Below are positions 52,951-60,899 of a DNA stretch of 64,000 nucleotides, in pieces (the first letter of the stretch is position 1; every line of letters begins with the position of its first letter). Source of the DNA: JALYLC01 sp035696365. GTDB taxonomy: Bacteria > Actinomycetota > Thermoleophilia > Gaiellales > JALYLC01. The stretch lies in the NCBI GenBank assembly GCA_035696365.1, contig DASRQS010000079.1, positions 16,045 to 80,044 on the forward strand, given 5' to 3'. The position numbers and the translations under genes were made by a program. The notes under the pieces were generated by a model, which did not search any database, was not told the DNA's origin, and worked only from the letters and a program-made list of their open reading frames with translations.

Positions 52951-52985
52951 CGGGGTCAGGCACGCACAGTGCGTGCCTGACCCCG
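52951..52985. repeat. 35-bp palindrome, ggggtcaggcac type
   Basis: ggggtcaggcacgcac-a-gtgcgtgcctgacccc, with one extra pair each side, 17-base arms around one A. It sits just upstream of the methyltransferase gene, so it is unlikely to be a terminator for that gene. Same core as 52346-52381. Confidence 0.75.
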
Positions 52986-53034
52986 ATGCGTGCAGTGCGG
53001 CGTCCTCGATTCGCGGTGTGCCACGCTCCTCGGC

Positions 53035-53862
53035 ATGGAGGACTACCGCGACGTCAACCGCGCGAACTGGGACGACCGCGTCGCGGCGCACGCGGCCTCG
53101 CCGGACTACGCCGTTGCGCGCTTCACCGAAGATCCGGCGTTCCTGAGCGAGGTCGTGAGCTTCGACCTGCCGCGACTGGGCGACATCGCCGGCCTCGATG
53201 CCGTGCACCTGCAGTGCCACATCGGCACCGACACAGTCTCGCTGGCGCGCCTTGGCGCCAGGCTGACCGCGCTCGACTTCTCGGCTCCGGCGCTCGAGCA
53301 GGGTCGCCGGCTCGCCGAGGCGGTCGGTGTCGAGGTCGAGTTCGTCGAGTCAGACCTCTACGGCGCGCCGGACGCGCTGGGCTGCGAGCGCTTCGACCTC
53401 GTCTACACGGGGATCGGCGCGCTCTGCTGGCTGCCCGACGTGCGCCGCTGGGCCGAGGTCGTGGCAAGCCTGCTGCGGCCGGGCGGGCGACTCTTCATGC
53501 GTGAGGGCCATCCGGTGCTGTGGTCGCTGGCCGATCCGCGGGAGGACGGCGTGCTCGCCATCGGGTACCCGTACTTCGAGCAGCAGGAGCCGATTGTCTG
53601 GGACGAGGGCGGCACCTACGTCGAGACCGATCACGTGTTCACGCACAACATCACGCACGAGTGGAATCACGGCCTCGGCGAGATCGTCTCCGCGGTGCTG
53701 GCGACGGGCATGGAGCTGACGTCGCTGCAGGAGCACGACTCGGTGCCGTGGAACGCGCTGCCCGGCCAGATGACGGACATCGGCGGCGGCGAGCACCGGC
53801 TCACCGACCGCCCGGAGCGGCTTCCGCACAGCTACACGCTGCAGGCGCGCAAGCCTCGCTGA
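53035..53862 (+). CDS. Class I SAM-dependent methyltransferase
   Basis: A 275-residue methyltransferase. The first motif is DAVHLQCHIGTDTVSLARLG, a variant of the usual glycine-rich loop with LQCHIGTDT typical of the Methyltransf_25 group. Motif II (TALDFSAPAL) and LVYTGIGALCWLP follow. The start is ATG 53035; the frame opens upstream inside a palindromic repeat, not used. The substrate is unknown. Confidence 0.88.
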   Translation: MEDYRDVNRANWDDRVAAHAASPDYAVARFTEDPAFLSEVVSFDLPRLGDIAGLDAVHLQCHIGTDTVSLARLGARLTALDFSAPALEQGRRLAEAVGVEVEFVESDLYGAPDALGCERFDLVYTGIGALCWLPDVRRWAEVVASLLRPGGRLFMREGHPVLWSLADPREDGVLAIGYPYFEQQEPIVWDEGGTYVETDHVFTHNITHEWNHGLGEIVSAVLATGMELTSLQEHDSVPWNALPGQMTDIGGGEHRLTDRPERLPHSYTLQARKPR

Positions 53863-53880
53863 TGTCCCTGAGAAGCTCTC

Positions 53881-53909
53881 ACAGAATCAGCGCGGCACGC
53901 TGATTCTGT
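53881..53909 (+). terminator. 12-bp perfect hairpin after methyltransferase gene
   Basis: acagaatcagcg pairs with cgctgattctgt across cggca. It begins 19 bp after the stop and is followed by a mixed ttcgaact stretch, not a pure T run. It probably ends or processes the transcript before the next gene (start 53932). Confidence 0.6.
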
Positions 53910-53931
53910 TCGAACTTCTAAGATCGCCTGC

Positions 53932-54729
53932 ATGGCAATGATTGATGCGGCTGGCGTGCAGCTCTACGCCGAGCAAGCAGGACAGGGTGACGACGTCGTC
54001 TTCATCTCCGGCCTCGCCGACGAGGGCGCGTGCTGGGCCGACCAGGCCGCGGCCCTCGGCAACCGCTGGCAGATCACGACGTTCGACAACCGCGGGGTGG
54101 GCCGCTCGGAGACGCCGCCCGGCGAGTACCGCACGCTGGACTTCGCAGCCGACACCGTCGCGCTGATGGACGCGCTCGGCATCGAGCAGGCACACGTCGT
54201 GGGCTCATCGATGGGCGGCGCGATCGCCCAGGAGCTGGCCTTGGCGCACCCCGGAAGGGTGCGCAGCCTCGTGCTCAACGGGACGTATTGCCGCGGGGAC
54301 CACTTTTTCCGCGAGGTCATCCGCAGCTGGCAGTGGGCCGCGCAGAAGTCCGACAACCTGCGCGACTTCCTCAACGTCGTCAATCTCTGGTGCTTCGCGC
54401 CGCGGATCTACAACGAGGGGATCATGGAGGAGTGGCTGACGGCGGCGGCCGAGAGCCCGTACGCCCAGTCGGTCGATGCCTTCTGCCGCTCCGCCGACGC
54501 CCTCATCGAGCACGACGCCTACGACCGCGTGGGCGCGATCTCCGTGCCGACCCTCGTGACCGTGGGCGAGCTCGACCTCTGCCTGCCCGAGCGCTTCGGC
54601 CGCGAGCTCGCCGACCGCATCCCCGGCGCGCAGCTCCTCGTGATCGCCGGTCAGGGCCATCAGCCGTTCCAGGAGGGGCCGGAGCAGTACAACACGCTGC
54701 TCGCCGAGTTCTGGTCGTCCGTGGCGTAG
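53932..54729 (+). CDS. Alpha/beta hydrolase
   Basis: A 265-residue hydrolase of the epoxide-hydrolase/haloperoxidase-like group. FISGLADEGACWADQ carries the oxyanion region, TTFDNRGVGRSETPP the DNRG motif, VVGSSMGGAIAQELA the nucleophile Ser, and AGQGHQPFQEGP the catalytic His. The acidic residue is in VTVGELDLCLP. ATG 53932. It shares a strand with the methyltransferase, but a hairpin lies between; substrate unknown. Confidence 0.9.
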   Translation: MAMIDAAGVQLYAEQAGQGDDVVFISGLADEGACWADQAAALGNRWQITTFDNRGVGRSETPPGEYRTLDFAADTVALMDALGIEQAHVVGSSMGGAIAQELALAHPGRVRSLVLNGTYCRGDHFFREVIRSWQWAAQKSDNLRDFLNVVNLWCFAPRIYNEGIMEEWLTAAAESPYAQSVDAFCRSADALIEHDAYDRVGAISVPTLVTVGELDLCLPERFGRELADRIPGAQLLVIAGQGHQPFQEGPEQYNTLLAEFWSSVA

Positions 54730-54738
54730 CCCGGCGTC

Positions 54739-55542
54739 TCAGACCCGGACGATCTCGACCCCGGCATCGGCCAGGATGCGCGCGCCCGACGGCGGCGGAT
54801 CCGTGAGGTACGCCACCTGCACCTGCTCGGCGGGCACGATCACGTTCAGGCCGCGCCCCTCGAACTTGCGATGCGTCGCGACCAGCACCACCCGGGCGGC
54901 GTGCGAGATCATTGCGCGCTTGACCTCGGCCTCGAGCGCGTCCGGGTCGTTCAGGAAGCCCTCGGCCGAGATGCCCTTCACCGAGAACACGGCGCGGTCG
55001 GCATAGAAGCCCTCGATCGCCCGCACGGTCTCGGCTCCGACGAACGACTGCGTCAGGGGCCGGAATGAGCCACCCAGCCCGACGAGCTTGAGGTTCGTGC
55101 TCTCGGCGGAGGCGACGAGGGTCATCACCGGCAGGGAGTTGGTCAGCAGCGTGGCGCTGACGCCGAGCTCGAGCAGCCGCTCGACCGCGAAGTAGCTGGT
55201 CGTCGAGGAGTCGATGAAGATCGTCTCGTTCGGCTCCGCGCCGGCTGCGATGGCGGTGCCGATGCGGCGCTTCTCGTCGGCCTCCTGCTCGAGCCGGCTG
55301 CGGAACGAGTCCTCGTGGCCGGCGAGCTCGGGCAGCACCGCGCCGCCGTGGGTACGGCGCAGCCGGCCCTCGTTGGCGAGGATCGCGAGATCGCGCCGTG
55401 CAGTCATCGAGGAGACCCCGAACGCGCGCTCCACGGTGGTGACCGTGACGCTTCCGTGGTCGGCCAGCATGGCGACGATCAGACGCCGGCGCTCCTCGGG
55501 AACGACGGGTGGAGATGGCGGTGGCGGACTTTGCTCGAGCAT
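54739..55542 (-). CDS. rhaR: DeoR-family regulator of the rhamnose operon
   Basis: A 267-residue repressor. The N-terminal DeoR helix-turn-helix is at about residues 18-72 (RRRLIVAMLADHGSVTVTTV, then SSMTARRDLAILANEGRLRR), and the DeoRC effector domain has the TIFIDSSTTSYFAVERL and KAFADKAV-like ADRAVFSVKGISAEG blocks. It is divergent from a rhamnose-type operon, matching the rhaR position in Rhizobium leguminosarum. It likely senses a phosphorylated rhamnose intermediate (inference). ATG 55542. Confidence 0.9.
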   Translation of the reverse strand: MLEQSPPPPSPPVVPEERRRLIVAMLADHGSVTVTTVERAFGVSSMTARRDLAILANEGRLRRTHGGAVLPELAGHEDSFRSRLEQEADEKRRIGTAIAAGAEPNETIFIDSSTTSYFAVERLLELGVSATLLTNSLPVMTLVASAESTNLKLVGLGGSFRPLTQSFVGAETVRAIEGFYADRAVFSVKGISAEGFLNDPDALEAEVKRAMISHAARVVLVATHRKFEGRGLNVIVPAEQVQVAYLTDPPPSGARILADAGVEIVRV

Positions 55543-55668
55543 TGTCGTCTCAATCTACCGAGAGGCGATGCGTGCGGTTTCGCGCCGACCGGGCGCTTGC
55601 ATCGGAAGCAACGTTTGTGCTAAAAGCCGTCCTCATATGTTCGAGTCTAGTGCTTTTGGGACAGAAGC

Positions 55669-55694
55669 GATCGTGAGTGATCACAGAAACGATC
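55669..55694. promoter_or_regulatory. Operator-like dyad gatcgt...acgatc
   Basis: gatcgt (55669-55674) and acgatc (55689-55694) are inverted around a spacer that contains the palindrome tgatca. It is roughly midway between rhaR and rhaS and is a good candidate binding site for the DeoR regulator. Confidence 0.45.
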
Positions 55695-55803
55695 AGAGCG
55701 CTTCCGATCCCGATCGCGCGGACGCCTGGATGGGGATCGCTCGAGCGGCGACGTGCTCGATGCAGATCGCATTTCGAAAGGAGGCTCGCCCACCGACGTT
55801 CTA

Positions 55804-55823
55804 GAGCCACGGCGCTGTGGCTC
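55804..55823 (+). promoter_or_regulatory. Leader hairpin upstream of rhaS
   Basis: gagccac and gtggctc are perfect 7-bp arms with a 6-nt loop, 75 bp before the rhaS start. It could be an mRNA leader structure. Confidence 0.35.
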
Positions 55824-55897
55824 ACTCCGGCCCGACGGAGGGTCCGAGTGGCGCGCCTCTCCTGTTTCCCCGTTCGCCCCCGAATGAAAGGTGTCCC

Positions 55898-56929
55898 ATG
55901 CTGTTGACTAGCTGGCGTCGCGCTCCGCGCGTCGCCGTGATCGCGACAGCGATCGCGATCGTCACGGTCGGAACGGCCGTAGCTGCGCAGTCGGTCGGTT
56001 CGCTCAAGAAGGGCCAGACGGTGTTCTTCATTCCGAAGGACACGCTCAACCCGTACGAGACCATCGCCGACCGCGGCGGCAAGCTCGCGCTGACAGAGAT
56101 CGGCGACAAGCAGGTCGTCCAGTCCGGCACGAAGGACACCGCGGCTGCGCAGCTGCCGGCCGTCCAGACCGCCATCCAGACCCAAGCCAACGCGATCGTG
56201 ATCGCCGGCAACGACCCCGCGGCGCTCTGCCCCCAGCTCAAGCAGGCGATGGCCAAGGGCGTCGCGGTCGTCACGTTCGACTCGGACACGAACTGCCGCC
56301 AGCTGTTCATCAACCAGGCCGACACCGAGACGATCGGCCGCAGCCAGATCCAGCAGCTCGGCAAGGAGATGGGCTACAAGGGCGAGTTCGCGATCCTCTC
56401 GGCCGCCTCGACGGCGACCAATCAGAACGCCTGGATCAAGTTCATGAAGGCCGAGTTGAAGCTGCCGAAGTACAAGAACATGAAGCTCGTCAAGATCTAC
56501 TACGGCAACGACGATCCGGCGCAGTCGCTCCAGGCCACGGAGAGCATGCTGCAGGCCTATCCGAACCTCAAGGGCATCGAGTCGCCCACGACGGTCGGCA
56601 TCTCCTCCGCCGCGCAGTACCTCTCGAACTCGAAGTACAAGGGCAAGGTCGTCCTGCAGGGGCTCGGGCTGCCGAGCCAGATGAAGAAGTACCTGCTGAA
56701 CAACACGCTCAAGGACTTCGCGCTCTGGAACCCGGAGAACCTCGGCTACCTGGCGGGCTACGCCGCCGCGAGCCTGGCCTCGGGCGACATCAAGGGCAAG
56801 GTCGGCGAGACGTTCAAGGCCGGCAAGCTCGGCTCGTACAAGATCATCAAGGGCGCAGGCGGCCCCGAGGTCGTGCTCGGGCCCCCGTTCCTGTTCACCA
56901 AGAAGAACGTGGCCAAGTTCAAGTTCTGA
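55898..56929 (+). CDS. rhaS: Rhamnose ABC substrate-binding protein
   Basis: A 343-residue type I binding protein. Signal segment with two hydrophobic stretches (SWRRAPRVAVIATAIAIVTV), then VFFIPKDTLNPYE, NAIVIAGNDPAALCP, VVTFDSDTN, KGIESPTTVGISSAAQY and WNPENLGYLAGYAAASLASG, all as in RhaS. No lipobox. ATG 55898 with gaaaggtg upstream. It heads the L-rhamnose importer and is followed by a strong hairpin. Confidence 0.93.
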   Translation: MLLTSWRRAPRVAVIATAIAIVTVGTAVAAQSVGSLKKGQTVFFIPKDTLNPYETIADRGGKLALTEIGDKQVVQSGTKDTAAAQLPAVQTAIQTQANAIVIAGNDPAALCPQLKQAMAKGVAVVTFDSDTNCRQLFINQADTETIGRSQIQQLGKEMGYKGEFAILSAASTATNQNAWIKFMKAELKLPKYKNMKLVKIYYGNDDPAQSLQATESMLQAYPNLKGIESPTTVGISSAAQYLSNSKYKGKVVLQGLGLPSQMKKYLLNNTLKDFALWNPENLGYLAGYAAASLASGDIKGKVGETFKAGKLGSYKIIKGAGGPEVVLGPPFLFTKKNVAKFKF

Positions 56930-56936
56930 GAAGCTC

Positions 56937-56968
56937 CCGTGTGGGCCGCCCCGTGGCGGCCCACACGG
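56937..56968 (+). terminator. 14-bp perfect stem-loop after rhaS
   Basis: ccgtgtgggccgcc (56937-56950) and ggcggcccacacgg (56955-56968) with loop ccgt, 8 bp after the rhaS stop and just before the mutarotase gene. It has no T tract. Third example in the window of a binding-protein gene followed by such a stem. Confidence 0.7.
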
Positions 56969-56977
56969 CCCTCTCCC

Positions 56978-57301
56978 ATGGCCCAGCGAATCTGCTTTCA
57001 GCTGCAGGTGCACCCTGACCGCATCGCGGAGTACCGCGAGCGGCACGCCGCCGTCTGGCCCGAGATGCGCGCTGCGCTCTCGGCGGCCGGCTGGCGCGGC
57101 TACTCGCTGTTCATCTCCCCGACCGGGCTCGTGATCGGGGTGTGCGAGTGCGACGACTTCGACGCGGCCCGGCGCGCGATGGAGAAGACCGAGGTGAACG
57201 CGCGCTGGCAACGCGAGATGGCGCCGTTCTTCGAGGGGCTCGGCGATCAACGGCCCGACGAGGGCCTCGAGCTGCTCGACGAGATCTTCCACCTTGCTTG
57301 A
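56978..57301 (+). CDS. rhaM: L-rhamnose mutarotase
   Basis: A 107-residue dimeric alpha-beta barrel enzyme that interconverts anomers of L-rhamnose. ICFQLQVHPDRIAEYRERHA, WPEMRAALSAAGWRGYSLF and ARWQREMAPFFEG are the family blocks, including the active-site His and Trp. ATG 56978. It ends inside the start region of the ATPase gene. Its order after rhaS differs from Rhizobium, where it follows the permeases (rhaU). Confidence 0.9.
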   Translation: MAQRICFQLQVHPDRIAEYRERHAAVWPEMRAALSAAGWRGYSLFISPTGLVIGVCECDDFDAARRAMEKTEVNARWQREMAPFFEGLGDQRPDEGLELLDEIFHLA

Positions 57302-58832
57302 CACGGACGTCCCCAGCTCCGTGTCGACCGAGACGCCGCTGCTCGTCGTCGATCACGTCAGCAAGAGCTTCGGCGCCGTGCAGGCGCTCGCGGACGGCTT
57401 CATCGAGCTGCGCCGCGGCGAGGCGCACGCGCTCGTGGGCGAGAACGGCGCGGGCAAGTCGACGCTCGTCAAGATCCTCGCGGGCGTGCACCGCCCCGAC
57501 AGCGGCCGAGTGGTGCTGGAGGGCGAGGAGGTCGTCTTCGACACGACGGCCCAGTCGCACGCCGCGGGCATCGCGATCATCTTCCAGGAGCCCACGCTCT
57601 TCCCCGACCTCACGGTCGCCGAGAACGTCTTCATCGGCGCCCAGCCGCTGCGCAGCGGCCGGCGCATCGATCGCCGCAAGATGCGGCGCGAGGTCGAGCG
57701 CCTGTTCGGCGAGCTCGGCGTCAAGCTCGACCCTGACCGCATCGCGCGCGGCCTCTCGATCGCCGACCAGCAGATCGTCGAGATCGCCAAGGCGCTCTCC
57801 GCCGAGGCGCGCGTGATCGTGATGGACGAGCCGACCGCCGCGCTCACGCAGACGGAGGTCGACCGCCTCTTCCGCGTCGTGGAGACGCTGCGCGCCCAGG
57901 GCGCGGCCGTGCTCTTCATCTCGCACCGGCTCGACGAGGTCTTCGCGCTCTGCCAGCGCGTCACCGTGATGCGCGACGGGCGCCATGTCATGACCCAGCC
58001 GATCGAGCAGACGACGACCCAGAAGCTGATCCACGCCATGGTCGGGCGCGAGATGGACGCGCTCTTCCCGAAGGAGGTCGCCGAGGTCGGCGCAACCGTG
58101 CTCGAGGTCCAACGCCTGACGCGCGAGGGCGTCTTCACCGACATCTCCTTCGAGGTGAAGGCGGGCGAGATCGTCGCGCTCGCGGGTCTGGTCGGGGCGG
58201 GCCGCTCCGAGGTGGCTCGCGCGATCTTCGGCGTCGACCGCGCCGACGCGGGCAGCGTCAAGCTGCGCGGCCGCACCCTGCCGCCGGCCTCTCCGAATGC
58301 GGCGATGGCTGCGGGCATCGGCTTCGTGCCGGAGGACCGGCGGCAGCAGGGGCTCGTCATGCCGCTCACGATCGAGCGCAACATGGCGCTCGCCTCGCTC
58401 GACCGCCTGCGCCGCTACCTGCTGATCCCGCGCCTGAGCGAGCGCCGCTTCGCCGGCGAGTGGGCGACGCGCCTGCAGCTGCGCTACGGGCGCCTCGGGG
58501 ACCCGGCCTGGACGCTTTCGGGCGGCAACCAGCAGAAGGTCGTTCTGGCCAAGTGGCTCGCGCGCGAGCCAACGCTCTTGATCGTCGACGAGCCCACGCG
58601 TGGCATCGACGTCGGCACGAAGGCCGAGGTGCACCGCCTGCTCTCCGACCTCGCCAACCAGGGCGTCGCGATCCTCATGATCTCGAGCGAGCTGCCGGAG
58701 GTGCTCGGCATGGCAGACCGCGTGATCGTGCTCTTCGAGGGGCGCGTGTCGGGCGAGTTCAGCCGCAGCGAGGCCGACGAGGTCTCGATCATGCGCGCCG
58801 CCGCCGGCCTCGGACGCGAGGAGGCCGCGTGA
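57294..58832 (+). CDS. rhaT: Rhamnose ABC transporter ATP-binding protein, two domains
   Basis: A 512-residue tandem ATPase. Domain 1 has Walker A GENGAGKST (49-57) and Walker B VIVMDEPTAALT, with ISHRLDE. Domain 2 has the altered GLVGAGRSE typical of RbsA/RhaT relatives, LSGGNQQK and LLIVDEPTRGIDVG. TTG 57294 opens the frame by overlapping the rhaM end; GTG 57321 is an alternative. It overlaps the permease start by 4 bases. Confidence 0.93.
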   Translation: MLDTDVPSSVSTETPLLVVDHVSKSFGAVQALADGFIELRRGEAHALVGENGAGKSTLVKILAGVHRPDSGRVVLEGEEVVFDTTAQSHAAGIAIIFQEPTLFPDLTVAENVFIGAQPLRSGRRIDRRKMRREVERLFGELGVKLDPDRIARGLSIADQQIVEIAKALSAEARVIVMDEPTAALTQTEVDRLFRVVETLRAQGAAVLFISHRLDEVFALCQRVTVMRDGRHVMTQPIEQTTTQKLIHAMVGREMDALFPKEVAEVGATVLEVQRLTREGVFTDISFEVKAGEIVALAGLVGAGRSEVARAIFGVDRADAGSVKLRGRTLPPASPNAAMAAGIGFVPEDRRQQGLVMPLTIERNMALASLDRLRRYLLIPRLSERRFAGEWATRLQLRYGRLGDPAWTLSGGNQQKVVLAKWLAREPTLLIVDEPTRGIDVGTKAEVHRLLSDLANQGVAILMISSELPEVLGMADRVIVLFEGRVSGEFSRSEADEVSIMRAAAGLGREEAA

Positions 58833-59866
58833 GCGGTATCGACGCGGCGCTCGCCGGCAACCCCCGCGCGCGGGCGCATCACCTGGCCGAGATGGTCGTG
58901 CGCTTCCGCGAGCTCGGCATCGTGCTCGCGCTCCTGATCGTCGTCCTCGGCACCTCGATCGACAACAGCCTCTTCCTGAGCGCCACCAGCCTCCAGCAGC
59001 TGCTCTCGGGCGCGGCCATCGTGGCGCTGCTCGCGATCGGCGAGACGCTCGTGATCGTCACGCGCAACGTGGATCTCTCGATCGGCTCGATCCTCGGCCT
59101 CACCGCCTACGCCACGGGCGCCCTCTACGTGCATCACCCGCACATCAGCATCCCGCTCGTGATCCTCGCCGGCGCGGGCATCGGACTCGCCTGCGGCATG
59201 GTCAACGGCGCCATCGTCACGCTCTTCCGCGTGCCGAGCCTGGTCGTGACGCTGGGCACCCTGTATGTGATCCGCGGGCTCGATGCGAGCTGGGCGGGCG
59301 GCAATCAGATCAACTCGTCGAGCCTGCCCGACTCCTTCAACCAGCTCGGCTACGGCAAGGTGCTCGGCGTTCCCTACCTGGGCATCATCACGATCGTCTG
59401 CGTGATCATCGCGACCTACGCCATGCGCACGTTCCGCTCGGGCCGCGACCTCTACGCGATCGGCTCGAATCCCGAGGCCGCCCGGCTCGCAGGCATCCCG
59501 GTCGACCTGCGCGTGTTCACGACCTTCGCCGTGAGCGGCCTGATCGCGGGCTTCGCGGGCGTGCTCTGGCTGGCGTTCTTCGGCTCGGTCGACTCGACCG
59601 CGGGGACGGGTTACGAGTTCGAGGTGATCGCGGCGGTCGTCGTGGGCGGCGTCGCGATCTTCGGCGGCAGCGGCAGCGTGCTCGGAGCGGCGCTGGGGGC
59701 CCTCCTGCTGAACACGATCGCGAGCTCGCTCGTCGTGATCAACGTGTCGTCCTACTGGGTGCAGGCCATCCAGGGGGCGCTGCTGATCCTGGCGATCGCC
59801 TTCGACCGGCTGATCAGCCTGCGCCTGGCGCCCGCGCTGCGCACGCGGAGGAGCGCCCGTGCCTGA
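58829..59866 (+). CDS. rhaP: Rhamnose ABC transporter permease 1
   Basis: A 345-residue BPD_transp_2 permease. LVIVTRNVDLSIGSILGLTA, RVPSLVVTLGTLYVIRG, YAIGSNPEAARLAGI and VVGGVAIFGGSGSV blocks are intact, with about eight to ten membrane segments. GTG start at 58829 overlaps the ATPase stop. It overlaps the second permease by 8 bases. Confidence 0.93.
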   Translation: MSGIDAALAGNPRARAHHLAEMVVRFRELGIVLALLIVVLGTSIDNSLFLSATSLQQLLSGAAIVALLAIGETLVIVTRNVDLSIGSILGLTAYATGALYVHHPHISIPLVILAGAGIGLACGMVNGAIVTLFRVPSLVVTLGTLYVIRGLDASWAGGNQINSSSLPDSFNQLGYGKVLGVPYLGIITIVCVIIATYAMRTFRSGRDLYAIGSNPEAARLAGIPVDLRVFTTFAVSGLIAGFAGVLWLAFFGSVDSTAGTGYEFEVIAAVVVGGVAIFGGSGSVLGAALGALLLNTIASSLVVINVSSYWVQAIQGALLILAIAFDRLISLRLAPALRTRRSARA

Positions 59867-60899
59867 GGCAGCTGTCCTGCCCACACTCGTGCAGCGGCTG
59901 ATGCGCTGGGAGACCGCGCTGGTCTTCCTGCTGTTCGCGACGATCCTGCTCGGTGTCCACCTGTCGCCCGCCTTCTGGAGCTCGGGGAACTTCTTCTACA
60001 TCGGCCTCAACATCGGCGAGGTCGCGATCATCGCGCTGCCGCTGGCGCTTATCGTGATCACGGGCGAGATCGACCTCTCGGTCGCGTCGATGCTCGGGCT
60101 CTCCGGCACGATCCTCGCCGACCTCACCTCGCGGGGCGTCTCGATCTACGTGTCGATGGCCATCACGCTGGTGTGCGGCCTGCTGATGGGGCTCTTCAAC
60201 GGGCTGCTCATCACGCGGGTGGGGCTGCCGTCGCTCGCGGTCACGATCGGGACGCTGACGCTCTACCGCGGCATGGCGCAGATCATCCTGCCCAACAGCT
60301 CGCTGGGCGGCTTCCCCGAGTCGCTGACCAACATCGGCGTCGTCCCGATCCCGCACACGCAGATCCCGTGGTCGATCGCGATCTGGGCGGTGCTGGCCGT
60401 CGCCTTCGCGATCACGCTGCACGCCACGCCGCTCGGGCGCGCCATCTTCGCGATCGGCTCCAATCAGGAGGCCGCCTACTTCTCGGGCATCCGCGTGAAG
60501 CGCATCAAGCTCGGCCTGTTCGTGCTCTCCGGCCTGTTCTGCGCGATCGCCGGCATCCTCTACTCGCTGCGCTTCGCGAGCGCGCGCTACGACGCCGGCA
60601 CCGGCCTCGAGCTGAACGCCGTCCTGGTCGTGCTGCTCGGCGGGATCTCGATCTTCGGCGGCCGCGGCACGATGCTCGGCCTCGTGCTCGCCGTGTGCGT
60701 GATCGCCACGCTGCAGAGCGCGCTGACGCTGTCGCTCATGTCGCCCCAGGATCAGAACGTCGTGATCGGCGGACTGCTGGTGGCGAGCGTGATCCTGCCC
60801 AACGTGTCCTCCACCTACAGGCGCGCGCGCACGCGGCTGGCGAGCGCCGGAGCACGCAGAGCCAGCCGGCGAGCGTCACCCTCGGGAGAGGTCTCGTGA
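59859..60899 (+). CDS. rhaQ: Rhamnose ABC transporter permease 2
   Basis: A 346-residue permease with the same family blocks (VITGEIDLSVASMLGLSG, GLPSLAVTIGTLTLYRG, FAIGSNQEAAYFSGI, LLGGISIFGGRGTM). It has a basic tail of Arg and Ser residues. GTG 59859 overlaps the first permease; its own stop overlaps the start of the isomerase-like gene. The two permeases complete the importer. Confidence 0.92.
   Translation: MPEAAVLPTLVQRLMRWETALVFLLFATILLGVHLSPAFWSSGNFFYIGLNIGEVAIIALPLALIVITGEIDLSVASMLGLSGTILADLTSRGVSIYVSMAITLVCGLLMGLFNGLLITRVGLPSLAVTIGTLTLYRGMAQIILPNSSLGGFPESLTNIGVVPIPHTQIPWSIAIWAVLAVAFAITLHATPLGRAIFAIGSNQEAAYFSGIRVKRIKLGLFVLSGLFCAIAGILYSLRFASARYDAGTGLELNAVLVVLLGGISIFGGRGTMLGLVLAVCVIATLQSALTLSLMSPQDQNVVIGGLLVASVILPNVSSTYRRARTRLASAGARRASRRASPSGEVS

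Larger units (their letters stand above)
55543..55897. promoter_or_regulatory. 355-bp divergent control region of the rhamnose operon
   Basis: No gene is seen. It holds the operator-like dyad at 55669-55694, a hairpin gagccac/gtggctc at 55804-55823 that may lie in the leader, and gaaagg 9 bp before ATG 55898. A weak TTGCAT/CTAAAA pair 17 bp apart lies about 50 bp nearer the rhaR side. Both rhaR and the transport operon must be controlled from here. Confidence 0.55.
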
